Of a DNA stretch of 64,000 bases, positions 44,656 to 52,810 are shown in pieces. The stretch is from the NCBI GenBank assembly GCA_030430565.1, contig JAUIKS010000020.1, positions 124,001 through 188,000 of the forward strand, written 5' to 3'. The number at the start of each line of letters is the position of its first letter. Position 1 is the stretch's first letter. Origin of the DNA: Polyangia bacterium. GTDB lineage: Bacteria; Myxococcota_A; Polyangia; Nannocystales; Nannocystaceae. A model generated the notes under the pieces. That model searched no databases and was not told where the DNA came from. It was given only the letters and a program-made list of their open reading frames with translations. A program made the translations under genes and the position numbers.

Positions 44656-45161
44656 CATCGAGTATCCCGAGGCTCGCACGGAACCATCGCTCGCGTCCTC
44701 AGCTGCGCGCGAGAATTCGTCTAAAACCCGCCCAGTTGCGCAGAAATGGCCATTTGGCGTGCGGCACCGTCTCGAGACGTGACCTGAGCGCGTCTCGAGC
44801 TGTGGCGTTGGATCACCGATGCGCTCAGAAGGGGTTTTGGACCCTCCTGCACCGCTCCTGCGCGCGGGAGCGATCGCCTCAGCGCTCGCGCAGAGATCGA
44901 CATTTTTTGCGCCCAGAGAAAGTTCAACGCTCCCATCACTCGGTGGGATCGACCGGTGACGCGGACCGAGGACGCTCGAGAGGTGAACTCGCAAACCGCG
45001 AAATTCATGCCCTAGCGACCATAACGAGCCCAAATTCGATGGAGACGCTCAACGCTCGCGATGCCGCTCGAGAAGCCGCGCCGGTCGATGTAAGCGCATG
45101 AGTTGGGGGCGGCACATGCCGTGTGCGTGGGGTTTTTTTGTACACACAGGGCAAATCACGC
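44656..45161. other. Gene-free stretch with two 12-bp perfect palindromes
   Basis: No credible gene is visible here. The sequence is less GC-rich than the coding regions. Two perfect 12-bp palindromes are AAATGGCCATTT (44744-44755) and CGTCTCGAGACG (44768-44779), and CTCGAG recurs at about 44793, 44971 and 45067. It probably holds regulatory sequences for the small lipoprotein gene on the minus strand or for the histone gene. Confidence 0.5.
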
Positions 45162-45190
45162 TTGGCATTCGCGTCCGGGTGGAGTAAGTA
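45162..45190 (+). promoter_or_regulatory. Putative sigma-70 type promoter TTGGCA-N17-TAAGTA for the histone gene
   Basis: TTGGCA (45162-45167) and TAAGTA (45185-45190) are 17 nt apart. The transcript would begin near 45197 and carry a leader of about 75 nt before the ATG at 45273. It is one of the best promoter matches in the window. Confidence 0.55.
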
Positions 45191-45272
45191 TGGCGCCGGT
45201 TGAGCCGCTTCTGCTCGTCCCAGTTTCTGCATAAAGCAGCACTGCAGACGGCCCTCTACCCTGGGAAATTCC

Positions 45273-45503
45273 ATGGCCAAGAAGAAATCGAAGAAGAAGT
45301 CCTCCAAGAAGTCCAAGCCCGTCGAGGTGCTCGTTGTCGCCAGCAAGTGCAAAGAGCAGCTGAAGAACCACGGCTGCAACGTCGGTGGTGACGCCCTCGA
45401 GGGTCTCAATGGTTGGGTCCACTGGCACATTGAGCAGGCCGCTCGTCGTGCCGAGGCGAACGGTCGCAAGACCGTCCGCGCCCACGACTTCCTTCTCATG
45501 TAA
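45273..45503 (+). CDS. Bacterial histone (histone-fold protein) with lysine-rich N-terminal tail
   Basis: 76 residues. Residues 2-15 are a basic tail (AKKKSKKKSSKKSK). The rest matches a single histone fold: helix 1 (VVASKCKEQLKNHGC), loop NVGGDALE, a long helix 2 (GLNGWVHWHIEQAARRAEANG), loop GRKTVRA and a short helix 3 (HDFLLM). NGRKTVRAHDF lines up with AGRKTIKAEDI of archaeal HMfB, including the R-x-T pair that contacts DNA in histones. Bacterial histones of this size, such as Bdellovibrio Bd0055, dimerise and bind DNA. Helix 3 is shorter than in archaeal histones, as in other bacterial ones. A single-gene unit with its own promoter and a strong terminator, suggesting high expression. Confidence 0.75.
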   Translation: MAKKKSKKKSSKKSKPVEVLVVASKCKEQLKNHGCNVGGDALEGLNGWVHWHIEQAARRAEANGRKTVRAHDFLLM

Positions 45504-45559
45504 GCGAGCGCGACTCGCCTACATGGTGGCCGATAAAACAGGTCACATGAAGTGATGAT

Positions 45560-45587
45560 AGCCCCGCGCACGCGGGGCTGTTTTTTT
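45560..45587 (+). terminator. Strong Rho-independent terminator after the histone gene
   Basis: AGCCCCGCG (45560-45568) pairs with CGCGGGGCT (45571-45579), followed by a run of seven T after one G (45581-45587). Confidence 0.95.
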
Positions 45588-46386
45588 GGTTAACGTCCCT
45601 GGTGCGGGAGTTCGTTGACCCGAGCTTCGCCTCGTCGACCGCGACTCGTCCGGAGGCGCCGGACGCCGCGAGGGACTCAGACGCGGTCCTCGGATCCTGA
45701 CGGAGCCAACCTGACCGGCGCCGAGCTGGTCGGCGTGGCCTGATTCCCGTCCACGATCTCGCGGCGCATTTTCTAGGTCACGACCTCGGCGTCGATCTCG
45801 GTCATGATCTCTCCCTCGATCACCTCTTGATCGTCGATCGAATTTTGTCGGCGGTGGCGTCGTCGTTGATGTTGCGAGTCACTCGCGAGGAGGAGCGACG
45901 GCGCGACGCTTCTCGGCTCGAGCGCCACGCGGGGGCCTCGGGGGTGAACGACGAGCCGCCGCCCTTTGTGACGTGCCGTCATTACGCCTCCACGTGGTCG
46001 ATGTTCGGCGGTCCCTAGACCACGCCCACGCGTCACGTCACGCTGGCACATCTTGACCCCGCAGACTGAGCTGCTCTTGTACACGGTTCTCGTATCGTCT
46101 CATCGAGTTGCGTGTGCATCTGTCCAGTGTCTTCGAAGGGCCTCGGTCGATCATCACGAGCGTGGCCCGACTTGTTCACAGGCGAGCTCGCGTTCGCTGT
46201 GGACAACATGTTGAGCACCTGGTTGCACATCTCGATCGAGCTCGAGCGCGGCTCGGCAAACGTGAATATGCAACTGTCGCGACGCGTAGATCGTAGGCAA
46301 CACGGCGTCACGAGGAGACGAGTTCTCTGAAACCAAGGTAGTTTAAAACACGGCGTTGACACATATATGTGTGTGTACAGGAGATA
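45588..46386. other. Gene-free stretch with gene-like fragments
   Basis: No intact gene is seen. Near 45700 a short frame ends DPDGANLTGAELVGVA, which resembles the tail of a pentapeptide-repeat protein without its body. On the minus strand 45773-45850 there is an acidic, GC3-rich end (EVIEGEIMTEIDAEVVT) without a credible start. TTGTTCACA (46172-46180) and TGTGGACAA (46198-46206) resemble DnaA boxes. A perfect 14-bp palindrome, ACACATATATGTGT, lies at 46359-46372. The stretch could be decayed genes plus regulatory sequence. Confidence 0.4.
46359..46372. promoter_or_regulatory. Perfect 14-bp palindrome (possible operator) upstream of the vWA-like gene
   Basis: ACACATATATGTGT is its own reverse complement and lies 52 nt before the start codon at 46424, just upstream of the promoter-like sequence. 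Such AT-rich symmetry is rare in this GC-rich genome and suits a dimeric repressor. Confidence 0.4.
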
Positions 46387-46415
46387 TTGACCCGCACGAA
46401 TTGACCTCATAAGGT
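46387..46415 (+). promoter_or_regulatory. Putative promoter TTGACC-N17-TAAGGT, leaderless type
   Basis: TTGACC (46387-46392) and TAAGGT (46410-46415) are 17 nt apart, and the ATG follows 8 nt after the -10, so the transcript probably starts at the ATG. Confidence 0.55.
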
Positions 46416-46423
46416 CTCGAGTA

Positions 46424-47578
46424 ATGTTCCTCGGGCGTCCCCGATTGGTTTTGGCAGCTGGTTTGCTGAGCCTCTGCTCGGCGGCCTGTGTTGTCACGCC
46501 GTGGATGCCCCCCGAGGGCGAGGGCTATGGCGACGTCGATTCGGACGCGCTCCAAGATGGTATCTCGACGACGGTCGACGCGGACGGCACGACGGACGCC
46601 GCGACCACCGAGATGCAAGCTGTCACAACGGACATGAGTACCACCGGCCAGCTCGGCGAGACGAGCTCGGGCGGCACCGGCGACGGCGACGGCGATAGCG
46701 ACACCGCGACGCAGGACTTCCCGGACGACACCGACGGCTACGACCCGATCGTCGGCTGCTCGAAGGTCGACTTCTTGTTCGTCGTCGACAGTCACTCCGG
46801 CGGCAACGGATCGCTAAATGCCCTAAAGAACAGCCTCGAGAGCTTCGTCGACGGCGTGCAGAGCAAGCTGCCGGATCACGACCTGCACTTCATGGTCACC
46901 GACACCGACGATCAGTGGGGATCGGAGACCTGCGAGCAGGCCTGCCTGCTCGAGGACTCGTGCGAGTCCGCGAACTGGCCCGACTACGCCTGCGACATGA
47001 CGCTGACTGCCTGCGACGAGCAGTGGGGCGCCGGGATCGTGCTCCCCTCTGGGACCGACATGCCGTGCAACGTCGAGCCGGGGACGCGCTACCTGACCGG
47101 CGACAACCCCGACACGCTCGAGCAGGACCTGTGGTGTCTGCTCAACGTCGGCACGCACGGGAACGGCCTGCAGAAGCAGGCGCGCTCGCTGTACTCCGCG
47201 CTGCTGCCCTTCAACACGAACCCCGGCGGCTGCAACGAGGGCTTTTTACGCGATGACGCGCTGCTCGTCATCACGCTCGTCACGCATCTCCCGGACTACA
47301 CCTCCGACAACGAGCCGCCAGACTGGTACGAGATGATCATCGCGGCCAAAGATGACAAGCCCGAGTCGATCGTCTTCCTCGGGCTGCTCGACGACAGCGA
47401 CGCGCCCAACAACGTCTGCGACCAGCCGTTTATGGATCCCGAGAAGCGGCTCTCGACGCTGGTCAACAGCTTCGAGTTCGGGATCGAGGGCAGCGTCTGC
47501 TCGACCAGCTACGCGCCGTTCTTCAACCAAGTCTTCGGCCTGATCGACGACGCCTGCGACCTGATCATCCCGGGCTGA
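46424..47578 (+). CDS. vWA-like lipoprotein with a degenerate MIDAS
   Basis: 384 residues. Signal MFLGRPRLVLAAGLLSLCSAAC (lipobox Cys at residue 22), a Thr/Asp/Gly linker, and a vWA-like domain from about residue 105: VDFLFVVDSHSGGNGS, HDLHFMVTDTDDQ, NPGGCNEGFLRDDALLVIT, ESIVFLGLLDD and a C-terminal VFGLIDDACDL. It is clearly related to the 30725-31951 protein, sharing the GGCNEGFLRDDALLVIT block, but the D-x-S-x-S metal site is D-S-H-S-G here, so metal-dependent ligand binding is doubtful. About ten Cys residues suggest disulfides. No ribosome-binding site precedes the ATG. Confidence 0.7.
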   Translation: MFLGRPRLVLAAGLLSLCSAACVVTPWMPPEGEGYGDVDSDALQDGISTTVDADGTTDAATTEMQAVTTDMSTTGQLGETSSGGTGDGDGDSDTATQDFPDDTDGYDPIVGCSKVDFLFVVDSHSGGNGSLNALKNSLESFVDGVQSKLPDHDLHFMVTDTDDQWGSETCEQACLLEDSCESANWPDYACDMTLTACDEQWGAGIVLPSGTDMPCNVEPGTRYLTGDNPDTLEQDLWCLLNVGTHGNGLQKQARSLYSALLPFNTNPGGCNEGFLRDDALLVITLVTHLPDYTSDNEPPDWYEMIIAAKDDKPESIVFLGLLDDSDAPNNVCDQPFMDPEKRLSTLVNSFEFGIEGSVCSTSYAPFFNQVFGLIDDACDLIIPG

Positions 47579-47580
47579 AG

Positions 47581-47619
47581 GAACAAGACGGCCGCTGCCC
47601 CAGGCAGCGGCCGTTGTTC
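47581..47619. terminator. Bidirectional hairpin terminator between convergent genes
   Basis: CGGCCGCTGCC (47589-47599) pairs with GGCAGCGGCCG (47603-47613); GAACAA (47581-47586) pairs with TTGTTC (47614-47619) across a 2-nt bulge. It begins 3 nt after the vWA-like stop and faces the CBS gene. Confidence 0.85.
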
Positions 47620-47637
47620 ACGCGACGAGCGGCGCGG

Positions 47638-48057
47638 CTAGTACTGGTCGAGGTGGTAGCGGATGAGGTCGGTGCTGGTGACGATGCCCACCAGCTCGCC
47701 GTCGTCGTTCACGACCGGGAGCGAGTGGAAGGTGCCCTCACGCAGAAGCTCGGCCGCGTCCCGGATCGTGCGCTTGTGATGGAGCGTCACGAGGCGGGTC
47801 GTCATCACCTTGTCGATGGAGAACTGGCTGTCGAGCACGGCGTCGACGGTCCGCTCGTCCGTGCCGTAGGCCTGAAAGCTCAGCCGGAGCATGTCGGTCG
47901 CGCTGATGAGACCGACGAGCTTCTTGCCGCTGACGACCGGGACGTGGTGAAGCGGTCGCTCGGCGAGCAGGCGGCGAACCTCGCTCAGCGGCTGGCCGGT
48001 GTGCACGGAGAACAGGTCGGAGGACATGATCGTGGAGATCGGGACGTTGCGCTTCAT
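47638..48057 (-). CDS. CBS-domain pair protein
   Basis: 139 residues that consist almost entirely of two CBS motifs: ISTIMSSDLFSVHTGQPL, HHVPVVSGKKLVGLISATD, IDKVMTTRLVTLHHKRTI and FHSLPVVNDDGELVGIVTSTD. Such stand-alone CBS pairs form dimers (CBS modules) that bind AMP, ATP, S-adenosylmethionine or other adenosyl ligands and control partner proteins. No partner is adjacent. The two motifs resemble those of the GCS/CBS fusion encoded at 35844-37766. The promoter region holds an inverted repeat at 48134-48157. Confidence 0.85.
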   Translation of the reverse strand: MKRNVPISTIMSSDLFSVHTGQPLSEVRRLLAERPLHHVPVVSGKKLVGLISATDMLRLSFQAYGTDERTVDAVLDSQFSIDKVMTTRLVTLHHKRTIRDAAELLREGTFHSLPVVNDDGELVGIVTSTDLIRYHLDQY

Positions 48058-48133
48058 GGTGAGTTCCTGCGCGGCGATCGAGCGCCGCGTCGCGCCTTCG
48101 TCAATGCAATCCGGGGGCCACGCCGAACCGCCG

Positions 48134-48157
48134 AATTCTCCGGTTGTAGGGAGAATT
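48134..48157. promoter_or_regulatory. Inverted repeat upstream of the CBS-domain gene
   Basis: AATTCTCC (48134-48141) and GGAGAATT (48150-48157) form an 8-bp inverted repeat around 8 nt, 77 nt upstream of the CBS start. Another AATTCTC occurs at about 48188. It may be an operator. Confidence 0.35.
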
Positions 48158-48236
48158 GCGCGCGTCGCGGAGGCCGCCGCACGGGATAATTCTCGTCGCG
48201 GGAAAAAACTCGTTGCGATGTCCAGGCGCCGCGGGG

Positions 48237-48260
48237 CGGGGCGGGAGATTTTCCGCCCCG
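48237..48260 (-). terminator. GC-rich hairpin beyond the end of the large lipoprotein gene
   Basis: CGGGGCGG (48237-48244) pairs with CCGCCCCG (48253-48260). In the minus-strand direction it starts 16 nt after the stop at 48277. No U tract follows, so it is at best a weak terminator. Confidence 0.35.
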
Positions 48261-48276
48261 CCGCGGGCTAGGGTCG

Positions 48277-50079
48277 CTACGGCAGCTTGTGGACGATCGC
48301 CTGCGGGCGCATCGGCGGGTCGTCGATCTTCCAGCTGCCCGCGACGTAGGTGTGGCCGACGCAGTCGAGCGCGACGGACTGGAAGCGCGCGATCGGCTGC
48401 GGCACGTACTGCCACTGCTTGGCGTCATCGACGGCGCGTCGCTCGGCGACGCCGCGCGTCAGCGTGTCGCCCTCCTCGTCGGTGCTCGTGTACGTGTACA
48501 AAGAGACAGCCCACTCGTTGTTGTCGACGAAGGGCACCTCCGGCGAGACGTCGATGCCGGTCGCGACCTCGTCGCCTGGCCCGTAGCTCTTCTTGAGGAG
48601 GATCGGCGTGCCGCTCGGCGTGAAGGTGTCGGGCTGGTCCTCCTCGTCGTAGTCGTAGCGCCAGACCGCCGCGCGGCCGTAGTTGATGCCGTCGCGGTAG
48701 TTGCCGGCGACGAGCACCGAGCCGTCGGCCCTGACGCGCACGCCGGCGCCGTCCGAGTAGAGCGTGGGCTGCTCCTCGGCGTAGACGAGCGTGGCCTGCG
48801 GCTGATCGAGCGCGGGCTTGAGCGCCATCAGCATCATCCGCTCGGTGAAGGGGCCGTCGGTGGTGGTGGAGCCGGTGACGAACACGAGCTTTCGGTCGAC
48901 GTCGTAGTCGACGCCGAAGGCGGCGTGGTCCTTGTACCAGTTCTGCGGATCCGCGAGCTCGGCCGTGGGGAGCGGGTTGCCGATCTGGTACCGCTGAATG
49001 AGCGGGCTCATCGAGTAGCCGAACACGCCGCGGTAGCCGACGACGTAGATCGCGTCGTCGGGCGTGACCGCGACGTCGAGCGCGTAGGAGTGGGTGTCGT
49101 CGTCGTCGTCGACCGACCAGGTGTCGTCGAGCTGGCAGTCGCTGTTGAACTTGCGGATCCACATCCGCGTCTGCAAGCCGTCGTCGTCGATCTCCGAGGC
49201 GCCGACGACGATCACGTCGCCGTCGCTGGTGAGGTCGACGCCGTAGGCCTGGCTGCTCGTGATCCCCTGGCCGGCGGGGAAGTTCCACGCGGCGCAGAGG
49301 TGCGGGCCGCCGGACTTCGGGATCTTGACGAGCAGCGCGTGCCGCGTGTGCTCGTCCATTGAGCTGATCCAGTAGCCGACCGCGAAGGTGCTGCCGCCGT
49401 CGTCGACGACCAGGTCGCGGTACTCGCTGCCCCACGGGTCGTGGTCGTTGTTCGCGTAGGCGTGGGTCCAGTAGACTTCGACGTCGTTCTCGTCGGCCAC
49501 GCCCGGGAGCGCGACGATCACGTCGATGGTCTCGGGCGCGGCCGCGAGATCGTCGTGGTCGTAGACGCGGAGTTCGAAGTCGTGCGAGCCGTTGAGCGCC
49601 TGGCTGAACACCGGCACGGTGATCGTGGTCTGGAACTCCGTCTGGTAGTCGTCGAGCGGGAAGTCGAAGGCGTGCCAGAGCTCGCCGTTGTGCAGCAGCT
49701 CGACGCGCCTCAGCGCTTCGTCGTCCTCGGCGCACAGCTTGAGGTTCACCTTCTTGGGCGACTCGATGCTGAGCACCTCGTCCTGGCCGTTGATGGTGAA
49801 GTTGCAGATGGTCGGCGGCGCGTCGACGGGCATGGTGTCGTCGTCGTCGTCGTCATCGTCGTCGGCGGCGGTGCTGCTCGACGGGTCTCCAGGGCCCTCG
49901 GTCGTCGGGTCCAGCGTGGTGCCGTCGGTCGTGTCGTCGCCGTCGCTGTCGCCGTTGGTGGCGCTGTCGGTCGCCATGTCGTTGTGGTTCGTGGCCTGCT
50001 CGAAGGTCTCACCGCACGCGCCGAGCGCTACGCTGCACAGCAGCAGCAGCGCGAGGGCGCGGATCGCTTGCGTATCCAC
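48277..50079 (-). CDS. Large lipoprotein with Asp/Thr-rich linker and beta-propeller-like C-terminal region
   Basis: 600 residues from a GTG at 50079 (VDTQAIRALALLLLCSVALGACGE), an ideal lipoprotein signal with Cys at residue 22; an ATG at 50160 would add 27 residues before it. A long Asp/Thr/Ser/Gly linker with nine Asp in a row (residues about 30-85) is followed by an Ig-like beta region (ICNFTINGQDEVLSIESPKKVNL...) and from about residue 200 repeated strands with DVAVTPDDAIYVVGYRG and GVRVRADGSVLVAGNYRDG, the pattern of a beta-propeller (SBBP- or NHL-like) domain. These proteins are surface-exposed; a role in binding is only a guess. Confidence 0.65.
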   Translation of the reverse strand: MDTQAIRALALLLLCSVALGACGETFEQATNHNDMATDSATNGDSDGDDTTDGTTLDPTTEGPGDPSSSTAADDDDDDDDDTMPVDAPPTICNFTINGQDEVLSIESPKKVNLKLCAEDDEALRRVELLHNGELWHAFDFPLDDYQTEFQTTITVPVFSQALNGSHDFELRVYDHDDLAAAPETIDVIVALPGVADENDVEVYWTHAYANNDHDPWGSEYRDLVVDDGGSTFAVGYWISSMDEHTRHALLVKIPKSGGPHLCAAWNFPAGQGITSSQAYGVDLTSDGDVIVVGASEIDDDGLQTRMWIRKFNSDCQLDDTWSVDDDDDTHSYALDVAVTPDDAIYVVGYRGVFGYSMSPLIQRYQIGNPLPTAELADPQNWYKDHAAFGVDYDVDRKLVFVTGSTTTDGPFTERMMLMALKPALDQPQATLVYAEEQPTLYSDGAGVRVRADGSVLVAGNYRDGINYGRAAVWRYDYDEEDQPDTFTPSGTPILLKKSYGPGDEVATGIDVSPEVPFVDNNEWAVSLYTYTSTDEEGDTLTRGVAERRAVDDAKQWQYVPQPIARFQSVALDCVGHTYVAGSWKIDDPPMRPQAIVHKLP

Positions 50080-50895
50080 TTCACCGCGACGCGTAGGCGT
50101 CCACTGTCGGGGGAGGGAGAGTCCCGACCGCTTGGGCTGTGGGTTGTTGAGGTCTGGCATTCTGCGACATCCGGGAAGCGCCAACCGGTTCACGCGGCGG
50201 GCTGCGTGCAGCGCGCGGTGAGAGATGGCGATTGCAGTATGTGTAAGTGTAGATACAAAAATACCTTGGTCTCGTCCGGACGAAGGACCGGTCGGGTACC
50301 GGCAGTGGGGCCGGTCCCGGAGGTGCGCTGTTCCCTCACGCTCCAAGAGGATACAGGAAGACGACGGCGAGGTCCCGTTGATCTGGCTCTCGCGACATAT
50401 TCGAGCGCGATCATGGAACGCCGGAAATTGGTCACTATCGAGCCCGTGAATGGCGATCTCGAGATTGTGTCTGCGAGCCGGTGGCCGGCGGTCCGGGTGG
50501 TTTTTGTGGGGCGGGTCTGTGGTCCACAGACTTCACTGGACGCACAGAGTTGTGCGCGCCTGCGGTTGTCCACATTCGCCCCGCGAAACGTGATGTTCGG
50601 GTTGTTTGGGTGAATTTGTGGAGGGCTGCCGCTTCCTGCGGCGAGACGGCCTACGCGGCCGCGGCTCAGTCGTGCGCCAAAGCTCATCATCGCTTGGGGT
50701 CACTACCCCACGCGCGTGATCTGTTCGGGGTCACGAGGCCGCGCAAGGAGCGAGTCAACGCACGCGCTCAGCGTGCGCGGGCGACGGGCGGTGCCTCGCT
50801 GCGGCGCCTACGACGTGGCGTATAGACCCTGTTTGGGTGCATCGCCACACGTGACGACTGCGCCGTGCATCGGTGCATGTTGAGCGTGAGGGCTC
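50080..50895. other. Gene-free stretch with inverted repeats
   Basis: No credible gene was found; the frames in it have no recognisable protein. It contains an inverted repeat GTCTGTGG-T-CCACAGAC (50515-50531) and a DnaA-box-like TTGTCCACA (50566-50574). It lies upstream of the large lipoprotein gene on the minus strand, which implies that it holds that gene's promoter, and downstream of the penicillin-binding protein gene. Confidence 0.45.
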
Positions 50896-52554
50896 TTACT
50901 CACGGAGCGGCTTCGCGACCGGACCTGGCACTGGAGGCAGATCGTCTTCGTGCGGGGCCTCCGCCGACGGCGTCTGCTCACGCGGCGCGACGGCGTCGGG
51001 GTCGGGCGCTGGCTCGGCGCTCTCCGAGGGCGCCGCCGCGGCGCTCTCGAGCTCGGCCTCGGCCTCGGCCTCGGCCTCGGCGACCGCCGGGAGCAGCAGG
51101 CGACCGTCGGCCGCCAAGGTGGCGGTTCGGTGCTCACGGATCGTCGCGCGGCGCTCGAGATAAATCTGAACGAGACGGCGCGCGGCGTAGTGGGCCTTGA
51201 TCCGCCACTTCGGCTCGTTCGCAAGCACCACCGCGAACGCGATCTCGGGCTTGTCCGCGGGCGCGTAGCCGATGAACCAGTTGTAGTTGAGCGCCGGCGC
51301 GCGCTTGCCCGTGAGGCTCCCCGTCTTGCCGGCGACTGCGGCCTCTTTGACGTAGGGGTTGCCCTTCGAATCGAAGAAGCTCTTGCTCGCGGTCCCGCGG
51401 GTCGTGGTGCCCTCCATCATCTTGCCGACCTCGCGCGCGACCTCGCTGGAGAGCACGCGCTCGGTCCGTGGTAGGTCCGGGGTCTGGTCGGCGCCGTTGG
51501 GGCCTTGGACCTGCGCGACGACGTGCGGCGGCTGAAAGACGCCGCCGCGCGCGTAGACGCTGGCGAGCACGGCTCCGTGCACGGGGTTGAGGTCGACGTG
51601 CCAGAAGCCGGCGGCGACCTTGGCTCGCTCGTTGGCGATCGAGGGGATGTTCGCGGGGCTGGTCTCGAGGGGGAACTCGAAGGGAATCTCGCGCTCGTAG
51701 CCGAGGTCTTGGGCGGTCGACTGCAGCTGGTCGCGCGTGAGGTGCTTGAGCGCGAGCTTGGCGATGACGACGTTGTGGCTGTACGCGACCGCAGCGCTGA
51801 GGGTTGAGCACTTGGTGTCACGCTGCGGGTTGTCGGTCAGCAGCTCGTCGGTGATGCCCCGGAGCCCGCCAGAGAAGCACGCCTGGGTCCGCGCGTTGGC
51901 CCGGCCGTGCGCGAGCAGGGAGGAGGCGGTGACGACCTTAAAGGTCGACGCGGCCGGCGCCCACGCGGTCGTGAGGATCTCGAGCGGGTCGACCTGCGGG
52001 TCCATGCTCGAGTGCCCGGCCATCGCCAGCACGGAGTTGTCGCGGACGTCGAGCACGACCGCTGCCGCGTAGGGAACTTCGCGGTTGCGGAAGATCTGCA
52101 GCGCGGAGTCCTGCAGCACGGGATCGATCGTCGTGAGGATCCGGTAGCCGTCGGGGAGCTCTTGGACGTAGCGGCTGCGCGCGAGATCTGGCGGGGCGTC
52201 GCCCTCTCCCGCGTCGGGATCATCCTGCTCGTCGGCGCCGTCAGCCGCTGGGCCGGCGTCGGCGGAGTCACCAGCGGCCTCCGAGCCGGAGGCCCCTGCC
52301 GCGGGCTCGCGCGCGGGCGTGACCTCGTCGTTGACCTCGCGCGCTTCGAAACTGGCGAGATCGAGCCGATCTTGCCAGGGGAGCGTGCGTTTGGGCTCCT
52401 CGACGATGGTCTGCGGGAGCGCGGTCACGCGGGTGCGGATCGCGTCGTGCGACTCGGGAACCGCCTGGTTTTGCACGTAGAACGCGATCGCGCCGAGTGA
52501 CGCGATAAAGAAGACGGCGCCGAGTCCGCCTAGCCGTCTGCGCGGGGCTTCCAC
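50896..52554 (-). CDS. Penicillin-binding protein, transpeptidase type
   Basis: 552 residues from a GTG at 52554. One N-terminal transmembrane helix (residues about 9-27) anchors the protein in the inner membrane; an Asp/Ala/Gly-rich linker occupies about 80-125. The transpeptidase domain (about 130-480) has the three active-site motifs: S203-T-F-K206 in PAASTFKVV, S259-H-N261 and K410-T-G412 in AGKTGSLTG. Such enzymes cross-link peptidoglycan. No transglycosylase domain is present and the N-terminal pedestal is short, so it is a small class-B-like or a specialised PBP. The C-terminal 100 residues are an Ala/Glu/Pro tail with an AEAEAEAEAE repeat. Not the main PBP2 or PBP3 by layout. Confidence 0.8.
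   Translation of the reverse strand: MEAPRRRLGGLGAVFFIASLGAIAFYVQNQAVPESHDAIRTRVTALPQTIVEEPKRTLPWQDRLDLASFEAREVNDEVTPAREPAAGASGSEAAGDSADAGPAADGADEQDDPDAGEGDAPPDLARSRYVQELPDGYRILTTIDPVLQDSALQIFRNREVPYAAAVVLDVRDNSVLAMAGHSSMDPQVDPLEILTTAWAPAASTFKVVTASSLLAHGRANARTQACFSGGLRGITDELLTDNPQRDTKCSTLSAAVAYSHNVVIAKLALKHLTRDQLQSTAQDLGYEREIPFEFPLETSPANIPSIANERAKVAAGFWHVDLNPVHGAVLASVYARGGVFQPPHVVAQVQGPNGADQTPDLPRTERVLSSEVAREVGKMMEGTTTRGTASKSFFDSKGNPYVKEAAVAGKTGSLTGKRAPALNYNWFIGYAPADKPEIAFAVVLANEPKWRIKAHYAARRLVQIYLERRATIREHRTATLAADGRLLLPAVAEAEAEAEAELESAAAAPSESAEPAPDPDAVAPREQTPSAEAPHEDDLPPVPGPVAKPLRE
51056..51084 (-). repeat. Short GCCTCG repeat encoding AEAEAEAE
   Basis: About five copies of a 6-nt unit (GCCTCG on the plus strand) encode the Ala-Glu repeat in the C-terminal tail of the penicillin-binding protein. 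Prone to slippage in frame. Confidence 0.6.
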
Positions 52555-52562
52555 GATGCGCG

Positions 52563-52568
52563 GTCATA
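52563..52568 (-). promoter_or_regulatory. Putative extended -10 element (TGC-TATGAC), leaderless type
   Basis: On the minus strand TGCTATGAC is followed by CGCGCATC and the GTG start at 52554 (8-nt spacing). Confidence 0.35.
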
Positions 52569-52810
52569 GCAGCGCGACGCGTTGGGGGCAAAATCACGGC
52601 AGCTTTGCGGGTCCGCGCGATTGTGAAGCGCGCGTTGTGTTCGAGATCGCAAGGTGAACGCTCGGGCGCGCGGAGGCGTGGGAGCACGGTACGAACGCTG
52701 CCTACATTGTCGCATTACTCCGGGGGCGGGGTTCCCAGTTCGGGGCTCGGTTGGCGTCTGGTACCCTGTGCCCCGGGAGAGCGGCTGATTGGTCCCCTGC
52801 CGCCCACGTG

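Noticed and set aside
46033..46497. 154-residue minus-strand frame spanning the promoter and start of the vWA-like gene
   Set aside because: It overlaps the 5' end and promoter of a well-supported gene and has no recognisable protein pattern.
50190..50690. 166-residue minus-strand frame in the gene-free stretch
   Set aside because: No family features, Arg/Thr/Pro-rich composition and no start signal; probably chance.
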